Below are positions 31,240 to 42,983 of a stretch of 64,000 bases of DNA, piece after piece (within the stretch, counting starts at the first letter, position 1; each line of letters starts with the position of its first letter). The position numbers were made by a program, and so were the translations under genes. The notes under the pieces are model-generated. The model searched no databases. It saw only the letters and a program-made list of their open reading frames with translations, and was not told where the DNA came from. The stretch lies in the NCBI GenBank assembly GCA_015501055.1, contig JADNYV010000172.1, forward strand, positions 1 through 64,000. Direction: 5' to 3'. This DNA is from Mucidula mucida. Lineage: Eukaryota > Basidiomycota > Agaricomycetes > Agaricales > Physalacriaceae.

Positions 31240-32440
31240 GACAAGTTACCGGAGCGAAGACCCTGGGATCACGCGATAGAACTCACGCCTGGTTCCAAAC
31301 CGGTTGACTGCAAGGTTTACCCCTTAGCCATCCAAGCAGAAGGCGAGTTCTGGAGGAAAACATACGGACGGGACGCATATGGCCATCAATCTTACCCATG
31401 GCGTCACCATTCTTCTTTGTCAAGAAGAAGGACGGAAGCCTTCGGCCAGTGCAGGATTATCGGAAGTTGAACGACATGACAATCAAGAACCAATATCCCT
31501 TGCCGTTGATTCAGGAGCTTATTGACAAGCTGAAGGGAGCAAAGGTTTTCACAAAGATGGATGTCCGATGGGGTTACAATAACATCCGGATCAAAGATGG
31601 TGATGAGTGGAAAGCGGTGTTTAGAACAAATCGAGGGCTGTTCGAGCCATTAGTAATGTTCTTCGGACTCACAAACTCGCCGGCAACGTTCCAATCGTTC
31701 ATGAATCACATCTTGAAGGAGTTGATTGACGGCGGACATGTTATAGTTTACCTAATGATATACTTATCTTTACGAACACTCTCGAGGAGCATAGACAGAT
31801 TGTACGAAAGGTATTGGAGATATTACGAGTAAATAAGCTGTATTTAAAACCCGAGAAATGTAGTTTTGAGGCACAGACTGTAGATTACTTAGGAGTTATT
31901 GTTGGAGGAGGAGAAGTGAAGATGGATCCGGCAAAAGTGGCCGTAGTGAAGGAATGGAAGGAGCCGACGAAGAAGAAGGAAGTGCAGTCATTCCTGGGCT
32001 TCTGCAACTTCTACCGACGTTTCATTCGGGGATTTGCGGGAGTAGCGAAGCCGTTGACATCGCTAACCGGGAAGGGCGAGTGGGTTGGGGCATGGAGCAG
32101 CATGAGGCGTTTGAGGAGTTGAAACGGAGGATGACGGAAGAACCCGTTCTGATTGTACCACGCGACGACGGCAAGTTTCGAGTTGAGGCGGACTCCTCGA
32201 ACTATGCGAACGGGGCGGTTCTTTCCCAGTTTGTTGACGGAAAATGGAGACCAGTAGCTTTCCGATCTCGCGCGCTGAACGAAGTGGAGCGCAATTATGA
32301 GATCTACGACAAAGAGATGATGGCTATTATGGACTCGATCGACGACTGGCGGCAATATCTCCTAGGCGCTAAGGAGACAGTGGAGGTTTTTACCGATCAT
32401 CAAAACCTTCAGTACTTTAGAAACCACAGAAGTTGAACCG
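31240..32440 (+). pseudogene. reverse transcriptase and RNase H of element 2
   Basis: The RT motifs are clear: [45 protein letters not shown]. At the active site, the expected VYLDDILIF block reads VYLMIYL because one base is missing near 31749-31753, which destroys the catalytic Asp pair and shifts the frame. Then come LGVIVGGGEVKMDPAKV, FLGFCNFYRRFI, and RNase H (FRVEADSSNYANGAVLSQ, YEIYDKEMMAI, VFTDHQNLQYF). Further shifts occur near 32090 and 32430. Confidence 0.85.
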
Positions 32441-34231
32441 GAGGCAGGCGCGATGGGTTACGGAGTTGGCAGAGTATGACATACAGATGATTCACAAGCC
32501 GGGCAAGACAATGGGGAAAGCTGATGCCTTGTCAAGGATGACAGGCCTTGAGAAGGGGGAAAAAGATAACGAAAACGTTGTTTTACTAAACCGGAGTTTT
32601 TTATATCACAAATTCAATTTTCTTTACATACAGTAGCTACACCGGAGGACGAATTACTTAACAAAATCAAACAAAGAAAAGGAAACAAGGACAGATACGT
32701 ACAAAAAGCATTAGAAAACAAAGAAAAAGGATGGGAAGAGAAGGAAAATGGACTTATTATATGGAAAGATGTATTTACATACCGAAGGACAAGGAATTGC
32801 GGGGAAAAGTTATCGGAATGCATCATGATGCACAGCTTGCAGGGCATCCGGGACGGTACAAGACTCTCGAGTTGATCACATGACCTATTGGTGGCCAGGA
32901 ATTAGCCTAGACGTCCGCGAATACGTGGAAGGGTGTCAAAAATGCCAAGTTACAAAGTCACATCGCACAAAACCGGCTGCACCCCTCATCCTATAGACGT
33001 ACCAAGCGAACCATGGGAGAAAGTTGGGACGGACATGATTGGCGAGTTGCCGGAGTCGGGAGGATACAATGCGATCAGCACGTTTGTGGACCATTTCACA
33101 AAGCGGTTACGCATTATACCAACACACACCACCCTGACGTCAGAAGGCATGGCTGTATTTACCGCGATCGAATCTTCCCCATACATGGATTGCCGCGACA
33201 GATGATACACATTGAGGTCCGCAATACCACTCGCGTTTCATGAAGGAGTTATACCGGCTGTTGGGCATTGAAGGGAACTTCACGACGGCATACCATCCAC
33301 AGGCAAATGGGCAAACAGAACGGTTGAACCAAGAGATAGAACATTTCTTACGGTTATTTGTCAACTACCATCAGAACGACTGGCACGAATGGCTACCCTC
33401 TGCTGAATTCGTTTACAACGATCGAGTTCACTCGGCGACCAAAGTCACTCCGTTCTTCGCAGATATGGGCAGACATCCCTACAAAGGCACCGCTCCGAAA
33501 ACGGCATCAAGAAACGAGACTGCGCAGGAGTTTGCCGACGGCATGAGGAAAACATGGGACGAAGTGGGGTCAGCATTGAAGATGGCAAAGGAGGATATGA
33601 AACGGTTTTATGACAGGAAGCGGACAGACGCAGTAGAATACAAGGGGGCGACAAAGTATGGCTGGAAGGGACGAATCTCAGCACGGACCGACCAATGAAG
33701 AAGCTTGATGACAAACGCTTTGGGCCGTTCAAAGTGATCAAGAAAGTCGGGACGAGCTCTTACAAGCTCCAGATCCCTCACACGTGGAAAAGCATCCATC
33801 CCGTGTTCAATGAGGCACTGTTGACGCCTTACCACGAGCCCCAATTTCCGACACAACCCCGAGACACGCGTCCACCACCTGTGCTGGAAGGAGCCGAACC
33901 GGAATGGGAGGTTGAGAAAGTGGTTAATTCCCGGAAATACCGCGGGGGTTTTCAATACAAGGTTCACTGGAAGGGTTATGGCACACATGAACAGACATGG
34001 GAACCGGCATGCAATCTCAAGAATGCCGACGAAGCTATTCACGATTTTCACCAGCAGTACCCGAACAAGCCAAAGCCACCTGTGCTTGCTCGCATCGAAG
34101 TCCCCATGTCGCAATTTCCATCACATTTATTCCGACCCATGCCACCGCCTGACACCGAACCTCTTGACGTCACGCTACCCTCTGCGGCCCTCATGGAGCG
34201 ACTCTGGCGCAGAATGGAACTTGCGCCTTAA
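32440..34231 (+). pseudogene. integrase and chromodomain of element 2
   Basis: The RNase H-integrase linker ADALSR is followed by an H-H-C-C zinc-binding region (HHDAQLAGHPG...CQKCQ, about 32820-32945) and the catalytic core. Against element 1 the second catalytic Asp motif is altered (IHIEVRN in place of IHDRGPQ) and the frame shifts there. GQTERLNQEIE is intact. The 3' part (33695-34231) reads through the chromodomain (EWEVEKVVNSRKYRGG, YKVHWKGYGTHEQTWEPA) to a stop shared with element 1. Confidence 0.85.
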
Positions 34232-34242
34232 GGAGGGGGTGA

Positions 34243-34771
34243 TGTTATGAATGACCATATTTTCACACTTTTACATCTTATCATATCTTATCGGGGCCTT
34301 GTCTTATCAACCAACGGACTGTTTCATCATCTGTTTCGTCACCGATCATACTCCTGTTCATTACCGAAGCCGTACTCATGTTGGACACACGCCTAACACA
34401 TGGATGACATCATACATGCCGATACCTCATGGATTCCCCATTGTATACACATCACCGACACTCGTAGCACACATGGTTGTTTCAGTATTATTACTTACAA
34501 GCAGTTACCACTCGTATTTAATGGTTTCACGGACTAGTAGCATACAACACTGGGTCAAGGGCGTGGAGTTTCCCCTAGCGGAAACACGTATGGACAAGGA
34601 GTCCCAAACACAGGCGTACTAGTATATAAGCAGTAGTGTAGTATCATTGTACTTTAGTTCCGATCTTGTTTATACACCGGGCCTAGCCTAGTCTTACGAA
34701 CGCGAACGTTTTCTTTTTCAGTTCTTACTGTGGTACCTGGTTGAGTCTCGTGGCTTAGTCCGTCGCTAACA
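34243..34771 (+). repeat. LTR 5 (3' LTR of element 2)
   Basis: It follows the polypurine tract AAGGAGGGGGTGA, runs 529 bases and ends CGCTAACA. Followed by CCGTT, the target duplication. Confidence 0.92.
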
Positions 34772-34776
34772 CCGTT

Positions 34777-35306
34777 GCTCATAGATATGTCTAGGAGGTC
34801 CTAACGGGAACACTGGATGACTGCCTCCAAGCGCTCTACATCTGCTTTGCGCTGCACATCTTCCGGAAAAAGAATATATATAGTCGACCAAAGCGATTGA
34901 AGGGACAAAGCAATGTTTCGCCATCTCTGAAAACCGTGGCTGAGCTGCCATATGGACCCTGACACGTCAAAGGCGTTTGGAACAAAGTAGTTAGAGGCGT
35001 GAAGGAAGATTTCCGAGGGGAGAGTGTGATGCAAGGAAATGAGATTGCTGTACTGCGTTTGGACGTTTATCAACCGCTCTCGCTCTTCCTCCATCAACTT
35101 GATCACCTCTTGAAGGGATGCGACCTTGTAATTGATGGACGATATGTCGTTGGAGAGATGGTGTGTCGGATGTGCGTGATCTCCTCGTCCGTCGCTGGGA
35201 AATTCGAGGTACGGAGTAGTACGGAGCTCTGATATTCCGCTTCGTGGCGACGACTCCGTCTGATGAAGGGACCGCAATTGCTGCACTGGGACGCGATCTG
35301 CTTCAT
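34777..35306 (-). pseudogene. N-terminal part of the transposon-split F-box gene
   Basis: It starts MKQIASQCSNCGPFIRRS on the minus strand. A small deletion near 35150-35165 shifts the frame, after which it reads ISSINYKVASLQEVIKLMEE, the coiled-coil segment, LPSEIFLHASNYF, and IWQLSHGFQRWRNIALSLQS. A stop replaces the conserved Gln in CSRQGLL (TAG near 34802-34804). The gene continues at 28293 on the far side of element 2. The gene may have been damaged before or after the insertion. Confidence 0.85.
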
Positions 35307-35480
35307 CCTGGACCCAGACCGATTCGAAGTGCAAGAGAAATGCCGCCTGAAAGCAATGGTAAGGATGCGTTTCGTGAGATGTAAATACGTACCTGTATTC
35401 CCTACGCGATGATAGTTTTCACTGTGCTGAGAGAGATAACTCTGGTAGGCACGTCAGAGAGCCGCTGATGGTGGTGGTTT
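35307..35480 (-). promoter_or_regulatory. conserved upstream block of split F-box gene
   Basis: On the minus strand: CACCACCATCAGCGGCTCTCTGACGTGC, then ATCGCGTAGGGAATACAG, and GTACGTATTTAC...GCTTTCAG, which fits a 5'-UTR intron with strong splice sites. The same order is seen upstream of the paralogue at 2001. Confidence 0.55.
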
Positions 35481-35869
35481 ACAAACAACCTGTGATCAAG
35501 AAATCTTCACTTCTGTCAGAAAGAGCGCAACCCAATCCTTGGTAATTGACTTCTATCTAAGCATCCATAGTAGACTGTGCGACCATTACAATCGAACAAC
35601 GTGTGTTATTTGTGTCCAATGTATCACTGTAATCTGGTGCGCGAAGAACGCGAAGGACCAAGGCGGATTTTGCCTTGCTCATCCCTACAACATCGGACTA
35701 ACCGCACCTAGCGAATAGCGTCACGGATGCACTGTGTTACAAAGAGTTTCCAAGATCAGTCAGTGCCATGGACGAGCGTCGAGGGAAGGCAGCATGATCG
35801 CGGTTGGTCAGGCGCGCAGAATCGCAAGGATACAAGTCGCTTGTTGCACACGGACAGATAGACGAGAAC
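35481..35869. other. intergenic, nothing recognised
   Basis: Spacer between the F-box promoter block and the 3' end of the dehydrogenase gene. No feature is supported. Confidence 0.4.
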
Positions 35870-36889
35870 TTACACCTTAGTATTGCGAATGAGGATATCA
35901 CAACGAATATATCCTTTACCACGAAATCCTTGATCCATCAACATCAATAAATCACCTCCATCCTTTTCACGCGTAGCGTTTTCGACAATGTCCGTCAACA
36001 TAGTCGCCGCCGTTTCTGGACTGAGTCCTTTGGTTTCCAGCATGTGCGCTATGGCGCCGCTCGTGTCCTGCTCTCTGTTGATCCTCGCTGCAGTCAACAT
36101 GAGTCGAACACTTCAAATTACATATAGACACGACGCACCCATATCGGTATCGACGGGACCCGGAGCCAAAGGGAAGCAAACTGCCATTACTATGAGGACC
36201 GAATCGAAAGGTATTGAAGGAAACCCTACGCACCGAGCCAATCGTTCTCGAAATGGATCCTGCGTGCAATGAGGTTGAGTGCGGCTTTGGATGCACAGTA
36301 GGGGTTGATTGTTGCAGTCATAGAGATGGAGGCTGTGAGACTTCCTCCCGCACTCGTCATAGGGATAAACTTCGGCTTTGTGCTAGCCTTTAAGAGTTTA
36401 TATAAAGCCTGGAAGAGGACAATAGTTCCGATCGTGTTGACCTCATAGTGGACCCGAAATTCTTCTGGTGGGGTTTCCTGTACGGGTGCGACGTAGTTGC
36501 AAATGGCTGTAACGATTTTCGACGAGATGTTCAATGTAAGGAGGAAGAAGACTGACCAGCGCAGGACACCACCGTATCGACGTGGCCGAATTGGGTTTCG
36601 ATGTCTTTTGCGAGAGCTTGATTGTTCTCGACGTCGCCAGCAATGAACTTCATCGCATGGATCTTGCCGGGATATTTAGCGGAAAGAGCAGCAATCGCCT
36701 GGGAAGAGATATCCCGGACGGCCGCGATTACTGCAACGTCTTTATTGACATTCTTTGACGCGATTTCGTTGACCAAAGCGAGCCCTAACAAGCAAGTATG
36801 TAAGTCGGTTTTGAATCGCGTATCTGAGACCTACCAATGCCACGGCTGGCACCAGTGATGAGGTACACCTTGGTAGTAGGGGAAGACAT
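35870..36889 (-). CDS. short-chain dehydrogenase/reductase, copy 1
   Basis: Model: complement of 35870..36087, 36139..36180, 36234..36506, 36557..36784 and 36835..36889, 271 residues, five exons, all introns GT-AG. The Rossmann-fold motif TGASRGIG lies at residues 12-19 (NADP(H) binding), a DTVVSCA strand near 88-94, MTSAGGS supplies the catalytic Ser, and YCASK the catalytic Tyr and Lys (Y-x3-K). The usual NAG motif is changed to CAA. Three internal exons (228, 273 and 42 bases) have exactly the same lengths as in the paralogue at 51329. The C-terminus after REKDGG is longer and unlike the paralogue. The family is cytosolic oxidoreductases of the norsolorinic acid ketoreductase-like type; the substrate is unknown. 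Confidence 0.8.
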
Positions 36890-37408
36890 GTCTACATAAC
36901 CGTCAAAAGTCGTACCGTTTTATATTCCAGTCAAGATGACCAGCCTTTAATGACTACACGACGCGCGTCCCAACACCGTGACAGTGAACGTTAAAGCTGA
37001 TTTCTCATGAGCGCTGAGGCAAGATTTATAATTGTCGCAATCTTGAACGCCAGGAATGTTGATATGAAGTGGGCAGATAATCTTCGTTTACGCCGGTAGG
37101 GCAAGCCGAGCGAATCCAGAGCAGATCCATAGCGCTGGCGTCCCATGCTTTGGGTGTCAGTACTTAGTTTCCCAGTGAATATAGGTGGGCCGAAAACAAC
37201 GAAAGACCGCCCAAGGCCGAACCGGTTATTCAGAAATAGATACAGTTGGCAGACCTGGCCATCTCGTGAACAAGTCCCAAAGATGCGCGTAAGTATGGTG
37301 ATATGTTCAGATCTTGAAGGAGGGAGTGGCAGTGCCCTACGTCACAAGATGTGATTCGAGAAGGGTCGCAACCAAACATGTCTCTCCTCCTCCTTTCACC
37401 TGGGCGCA
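36890..37408. other. intergenic, nothing recognised
   Basis: It likely carries divergent promoters for the dehydrogenase (minus) and the next gene (plus). I recognise no motif. Confidence 0.4.
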
Positions 37409-38011
37409 ATGGACGCCCCCGAGCCCGCCGCTGACGACTTGATACCGTGGTACAAGCAATCCTCCGGGATCCCATCATGCTCGCTCTCCGACACCGGCAG
37501 CGACGTGGGCAGCGACATATTCCGAAGCTTGTGGGCCCTGCGCCAGATCAAAGAAACGCTACCAAACGCGACATACACGCCGGTAACGTGGGATGAGGCG
37601 CAGAGCGTATTCACAAGGGCGGCATCGACCGATGCCGCGGTGACGGATGCTCATTTTAGTGCGGTGGGTATGTTGATGGTCACGAAGATCGAGGGGACGG
37701 GGCGCGTATGTGTGGTTTTAAGAGAGACGAAGCAGGCGCTTCCGTTGAATCCAGAGGCACTAATGGTCGTCCTTGTCAGTCCATCTCCATCCTCTTAAAA
37801 TCTTTTGACTGACCCGACTAGTGCAGACTCTTTGATATTCGCCGCACGAATGTGTCCCCCTACAGAACTGTTGTACAAAGGCCAGCAGGATATCGGAATT
37901 CTTATTGATCCTGGAGTAAAGGTTGACTATCGGGTGTCGTACTGGAAAAGGCGCGGGTCAGGTGTGTTGTTATCCAAGCCAGACCTGTCCATCGTCTTGA
38001 ACCACGTTTAG
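37409..38011 (+). CDS. small conserved protein of unknown family, copy 1
   Basis: Model: 37409..37778 joined to 37827..38011, 184 residues. The intron is set by the paralogue (acceptor TGCAG before the SLIFAARMCPP block); the donor is less certain. Shared motifs: DLIPWYKQSSG, PNATYTPVTWDEAQSVF, AVTDAHFSAVGMLMVTKIEG, FAARMCPP, DPGV and SYWK. The last roughly 17 residues after SYWKRR are not shared, so the stop may have been lost. No signal peptide or membrane segment. I do not recognise the family. Confidence 0.6.
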
Positions 38012-38434
38012 ACTGAAAGATATGTGCGGATCGAAATAGTCTGACTGGCAGTCGCTGAGGTGCGCGCGAAGAAAATGAGCATGGCTTGCTTTCCCTTCGG
38101 CTCCAAGCGAGGAAGAACATATTCGCTTTTTGGAAAAGCTGGAAAGAAGCGGCAATGGATCTTGATAGGCTGTAATGATGTCTTTGTTAATCATTATCAA
38201 GACGCTGATTTATCATGTATCAGCGGTGCAATCTTCCAAGAAGAGATTCCTTGTACACTCCATCTCGGGTCCGAAAAGTCCTCCACCCTTTTGACTCACC
38301 TCGAACCTTCCAACTCGCGTCCCCCCGGCAGAAAGGTGGCAGTGCTCTTTAATTTATCAAGACGCGTAAAAAGCTCTATTGACTCACGCGTGTTCGGAAC
38401 CGCACTTTCCATCCATCCAACCAAACCAAAAACC

Positions 38435-38961
38435 ATGCCAGGAGACGCTGTCCACGACCTCATCCCATGGTACAAGCAATCCTCGGGCGTGCCCTCTCTC
38501 ACTCTCTCGACGAGCGACGAGATGCGCACGAGCATCTACGCCATGCTGCAGCTCAAGGAAATGCTCCCCAACGCCCGCTACACGCCCGTCACCTGGGAAG
38601 ACGCCCGCTCCATCTTCTCGAGCGCGGCAAACGACGACGACGCGGTGACGGATGCGCACTTCAGCGCGGTGGGTCTGTTGATGGTGACCAAGATCGAAGG
38701 GCGCGGGCGTGCGTTTGTCGTCGTGAGGAGGACGAACCAGATCTTTGGGTTGGATCCAGGAAAGACTAGGCTGCCTTGTGTGTGCTAAAGTTTGTTTGAA
38801 TGATGGGTGATGATTGATGTGCAGACTCGTTCATGTTCGCGGCGCGTATGTGCCCGCCGACGGGGGTGAAGCCGAACGGGCGCGCGCAACAGCATATTGG
38901 GATCTTCACGGATCCGGGGATCGTCATCCACTACCAGGTGTCGTATTGGAAGAAGCATTGA
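38435..38961 (+). CDS. small conserved protein of unknown family, copy 2
   Basis: Model: 38435..38777 joined to 38825..38961, 159 residues. The ATG is chosen by alignment with copy 1, although the frame is open upstream. Motifs: DLIPWYKQSSGVPS, NARYTPVTWEDARSIF, AVTDAHFSAVGLLMVTKIEG, FMFAARMCPPTG, IGIFTDPGIV, YQVSYWKKH. It is tandem with copy 1, about 420 bases apart. Codon use is richer in G and C than its neighbours. Function unknown. Confidence 0.65.
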
Positions 38962-39348
38962 CGCGTAAGTCGACTGTGGTTCTGATTGTATGACGGGAAA
39001 CTGAGCATCTATTGTCTAGTTACAATATGGCAGAGCAAGACGACGAGCTTGGATCTGTCATTGGAAGATAGTGTATTATGACAGGTTGATGTTACAAGGT
39101 GAGTATCCAGGTCTTTATTTAGATCTGAGGCTGGTTAATGACTTGTTTTCTATGCAGAGTAGACCAACATCGCCGGAACGGGAGCGCTACGTGCTTGAGA
39201 ACAATTTCACGACGCGTTAGAGTGGGACAGCCGGCCTTCGGCATTGAGTTTTGTTTGTCAATCGTGGATTTTTTAAAAAATAGTACTGTATTTATACACC
39301 TTCATAGAATGGAGTTTGTATTTACAAGGACACAGTACCCGTCTCTCG
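38962..39348. other. intergenic, nothing recognised
   Basis: 3' flanks of two convergent genes. It contains a run of A/T near 39271 and no gene. Confidence 0.4.
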
Positions 39349-40622
39349 TCAAGTTGAGGAATTGGCGTACCAATTATCGTAGCGCTTGATTGCCGCCCAT
39401 TGCAGATCCACACGCTCCCCCAGTCGGGGGCAATTTCGCAAGATATCCGCCTTCAAGTAAGGACGGTAAACTTCGATCCGCACAGTCGTCAACACCGTCA
39501 GATGCGTGGCGACGAGGCTGTCCAACTGCTGCCATAAATCGTCCTTGCTGTGCACAGATCGCACGACGATCGTCTTGAGCTGAGAGCTGCCCGGGGGCGC
39601 GATGGAGATCGAGCTGACGAGCCAGTCGAGGTATTGAAAAGGGATCGTCAGTTTTTCGAGCTTGTGCAATGTACAAGGGACCAGGACTATAAAGGGCATG
39701 TTCAAATAGAATTTGGAAATCATCAATAAAATATACGCACCACCAGCCCATACCACCATGTGCAAGTGTGCGACGGGCGAGCGCTCTAGCAGCCCGCGGA
39801 TAGCTGGGTTGTTGATCGTCGAGTGATGCCAAATCACATCTTTCAGGTGCTCCAGTCTGCCAATGTGCCCCGCGGCAATCGCCTGGCAGATCCTGGGAGT
39901 GGCGGACTCGATGAAGAGAATCTTCTTCAACGCAGACCGGCGCGGCGGCTGCCAACCTTCTGGGGGAGAGTATTCTTCCTGTACAGACCGGAAATCGACG
40001 AGCGTGTTTTCCCTGACGCTGTTCAAGTGGAGGTGCTCCATGTAAGGGAAGCACTCCACGCATGTCCAGATAAAGTCGTCTACGCGCGGAAAGTCAATGT
40101 GCTCGAATAAGACGCGCGTTATAGGCACGGAAGCGAGTAACGTTCGGAGGGAACGTAGCCATTCCCAGGGCGATCTCCTCAAGGCCTTTTCCACCCTGCC
40201 GAATGCCGTGTCGTGCTTTCTTCTTGAATCATTCAATCGACCTGACGTTGACGAGGTACGAAAGGAGTTGCGCGATGTTGTCTGCTGGAGAGCACGACGC
40301 GGAGGGAACTCGATGACAAGGCGCAGCGTTCGAACGCTCTGCGCAATGTGGGGAGCGGCGGCAAGAAGCTGGAGGAACCGCCTATGATCATCACAGGTGC
40401 GCAACTTTTCGCAGGATTGAACACGGAGAAGAGGTGTCGGATGGCGCTGGTGCGGAATGGAACCGAGACGAAAGAGCATGAGAGGAGGTCGTCATAGGAT
40501 AACGGGCATAGTTGTCCGCGACCGTACTCTTCTCTGTGCCCCTTCTCGACCATTCTGTCGACGATATCGTCGATTAGTTCTTGAGGTAGCGAAGGTTTAA
40601 ACACTACTGGGTGAATCTGCAT
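39349..40622 (-). pseudogene. F-box-like gene with one frameshift
   Basis: The N-terminal part (40622 down) reads MQIHPVVFKPSLPQELIDDI, DLLSCSFVSVPFRTSAIRHLFSVF, a basidiomycete F-box start. Immediately after, near 40425-40440 (around a GAAAAG run), the continuation is in another frame: EKLRTCDDHRRFLQLLAAA, PHIAQSVRTLRLVIEF, and an LRR-like body with HLHLNSV and LEKLTIPFQYL to the stop at 39349. No GT-AG intron of plausible size bridges the change. A single indel (real or sequencing error) would explain it. Confidence 0.7.
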
Positions 40623-42983
40623 TGACAGTCAGGATAGGTTGTGAAGTGAGGAGATTAGAGAATTACCATGTCAGAGACGAAATCTCTGGTATTGCACATG
40701 GTCATAGTGAGCGAACAGATGATGGCTGGAGTTGGGGAAGTGTCAAAAAGGCTCAGTGGAAGATAATTCATCGATACTCACATGCTTTTACTGGGTCAGC
40801 GTTTCTTCTTCTTCCCCTTGTGACCGCGAACACGCCGTAAGAATGTATATTTTACGACACGCTGCCATACGCATCGGCCTCATGCCTCTCCCGAAAATGA
40901 GCCGCGCGCGTCTCGAAGAGACTTTCGAAGATGCAGCTAGACAGCTCATTGAAAGACATCATTCTTTTCGGAGACAGCGGTATCTTTCAACGCTTCTTTT
41001 CAATTTCGAGGCCATCACTTTGTTCGACGTAGACTCCGAGCGACGGGGAAATCCGAGAGCTAGATCAAGGTTTTAACCTGGTGCGAGGCCAAATACGCGT
41101 TAGTCCAGGATGAAAATGATTAGAAACTACTTACAGACGTTTTGGGTGCTCATAATATCCTTCCCCGGATAGCATGCTCCTGGGATAGACAGGCTACTAT
41201 GGGCGCACTGATTGACATCGCATGTCGCGTAAGAAGTGTAATGGCAGATGTAACTTTGGTCGCGTCCGTCATCAATTTCGAAGAAAAGGTTGGGAAAGAA
41301 CCGTACACATTCCAGAACCATCCTCATGCCATAGTCGTTGAGTTGCACTACAATTCTTCAAACCGGGCGCCTAGGAATATTCGTGGTGGTAGTAAGAGAG
41401 AAGGGGAAGGATCGATGACTGCATCGAGCGACACCCGCCCTCGCGACCCAATATGGCAGGTTAATTTCCCACGCACAGACCCATGCGTCGGCAGTATAAT
41501 ACCTCGCCCGAACTTTTTCTTTTTCTTCAGATACATACTCGAACAGGATCTATTCTATAGAAACTGACCGAGTCTCGCATTTTTATAAATGCCGCATCTC
41601 TCAAGTCCAGTCGATGATTTTCCCACTCCTTCGCTCTACAGAGAATTTTGGCTTTCCTTGGAGGGTCTCGAGGACGTTTGGCGATTCAGCTGTGGCGCGC
41701 TCGTATGAGCCGCTCGGAGGTCTTGCCGGCGAGGAGAGTGTATGTCTGATGGATTCTTTATTTTTGTGTGTGGTTATCTGGGGTTTGCTTTTTGGCATCC
41801 TTGGGACTACGGCAAATATCATGGGTTTTCTTCTGGAGGCCCTCCTTTCGGTGAGTTACCTTTTGCTATACTATAGTGTACGACGATGAGCCAGACCATG
41901 CTGACGAAGTTATCTGCGCGGTCAGGATATGTTCTCACCCAATTATCGACATAGCTGAATAAGACTCATGCTATGAAGTACGTTGAGGACTCATGAGGAT
42001 ATGGACGCGGCGCGGCTATTTCTCGTGCGTTAAAGTAGCTTCTACGTCCTCTTCGCCGTCGATCTGCTCCTCGTTTTCTTCTTGGTCACTTGCCGGGGAT
42101 TGGACGGGACCACTGGTGCTTCTCGCCCATAGGTTATTCTTTGCCTTAGGCGTCATGTGGAATGTCCTCCCCTGGTTATGTTGAACCAGCGATGTTTGAG
42201 TTGGGATGGACGACAATACCCTTTAGATTCCATTCCCGGCGTCGTGAGAAAACATGTCGTCTGGGAGCTTTGATGTGTCGCTCACGGTGGGTGCTTTTCC
42301 CTCTGTAGTGTGAGGTTTCTGAACGCCTCCCAGGCATTGTTGAGACTGGGCTGATCAAACTTGCCCCCTTCCTTCGTCGCTTCGCAGTGGCCAGAGATCG
42401 CTTCGATATCATCGTGAAGCGATGTGTGAGGGCGCTGTATACTGTGTCCGGTTATCCTCTACTGTGCCTGGTCCAAGCTCGTGGCGGAGAGATACATTGG
42501 CAGGTACGCCTGGGACCACTGGTGCTGCCGCTGCTATGAGCCCGAGCCCATCGGTTTTGATTCTTACTGGTTTAGGTGGGATGTATGACACCACGAACAA
42601 AGATGCTTGAGACTTTTACGTCTCTCAATGATCTCATTCTGCCGACGTATGCTGTTCTGAGACCCTCTCAAGTCTCTCGATGTTGTAGGGCCTGTGTGAC
42701 CAGGAGCGACGAAGACCAGCGTCTTCGACTATGCTTGAGTTACGCAGAAATGGCCATGAAAGCGGCCGTCTGAAGGGTATGAGGTCTTTTCTCCCAGATG
42801 GATTGTTTCTGAATGTTAGTTTAGGTGCCGTCTCGGGGATATTGAACGCCGAGGAACATGGATGATTGAGACTTTTCATGTCTCTCAATTGCTTCTTTCT
42901 GAAGGCAGTGCGCAGACCCCTATACCCAATTTTGTTTATAAACAAATATTTCGACCGCCCTCTCCCTCTCTATCACTCTCATC
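40623..42983. other. 2.4-kb stretch without a supported gene
   Basis: Short open frames exist (40732-41076; 41142-41567; 41614-41889, with a hydrophobic segment; 42016-42216 minus) but none shows a recognisable motif or paralogue here. Near 42609-42635 and 42864-42890 the phrase GAGACTTTTnnnGTCTCTCAA recurs, once with the ability to form a short hairpin. Parts may be exons of a gene I cannot model. Confidence 0.4.

Larger units (their letters stand above)
28294..34771 (+). mobile_element. Ty3/gypsy chromovirus element 2, full length, frames broken
   Basis: Two 529-base LTRs (28294-28822, 34243-34771) are flanked by the 5-bp target duplication CCGTT (28289-28293, 34772-34776). Internal order: leader, gag, protease, reverse transcriptase, RNase H, integrase, chromodomain, and polypurine tract AAGGAGGGGGTGA. 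The order RT-RNase H-integrase defines Ty3/gypsy. The LTRs differ at about 17 of 529 positions by eye, so the insertion is not very recent. Many frameshifts make it non-autonomous. Confidence 0.92.

Noticed and set aside
40732..41889. Several open frames, including a hydrophobic one at 41614-41889, as genes
   Set aside because: No motif, no consistent splice model and no paralogue; random frames of this length are expected.
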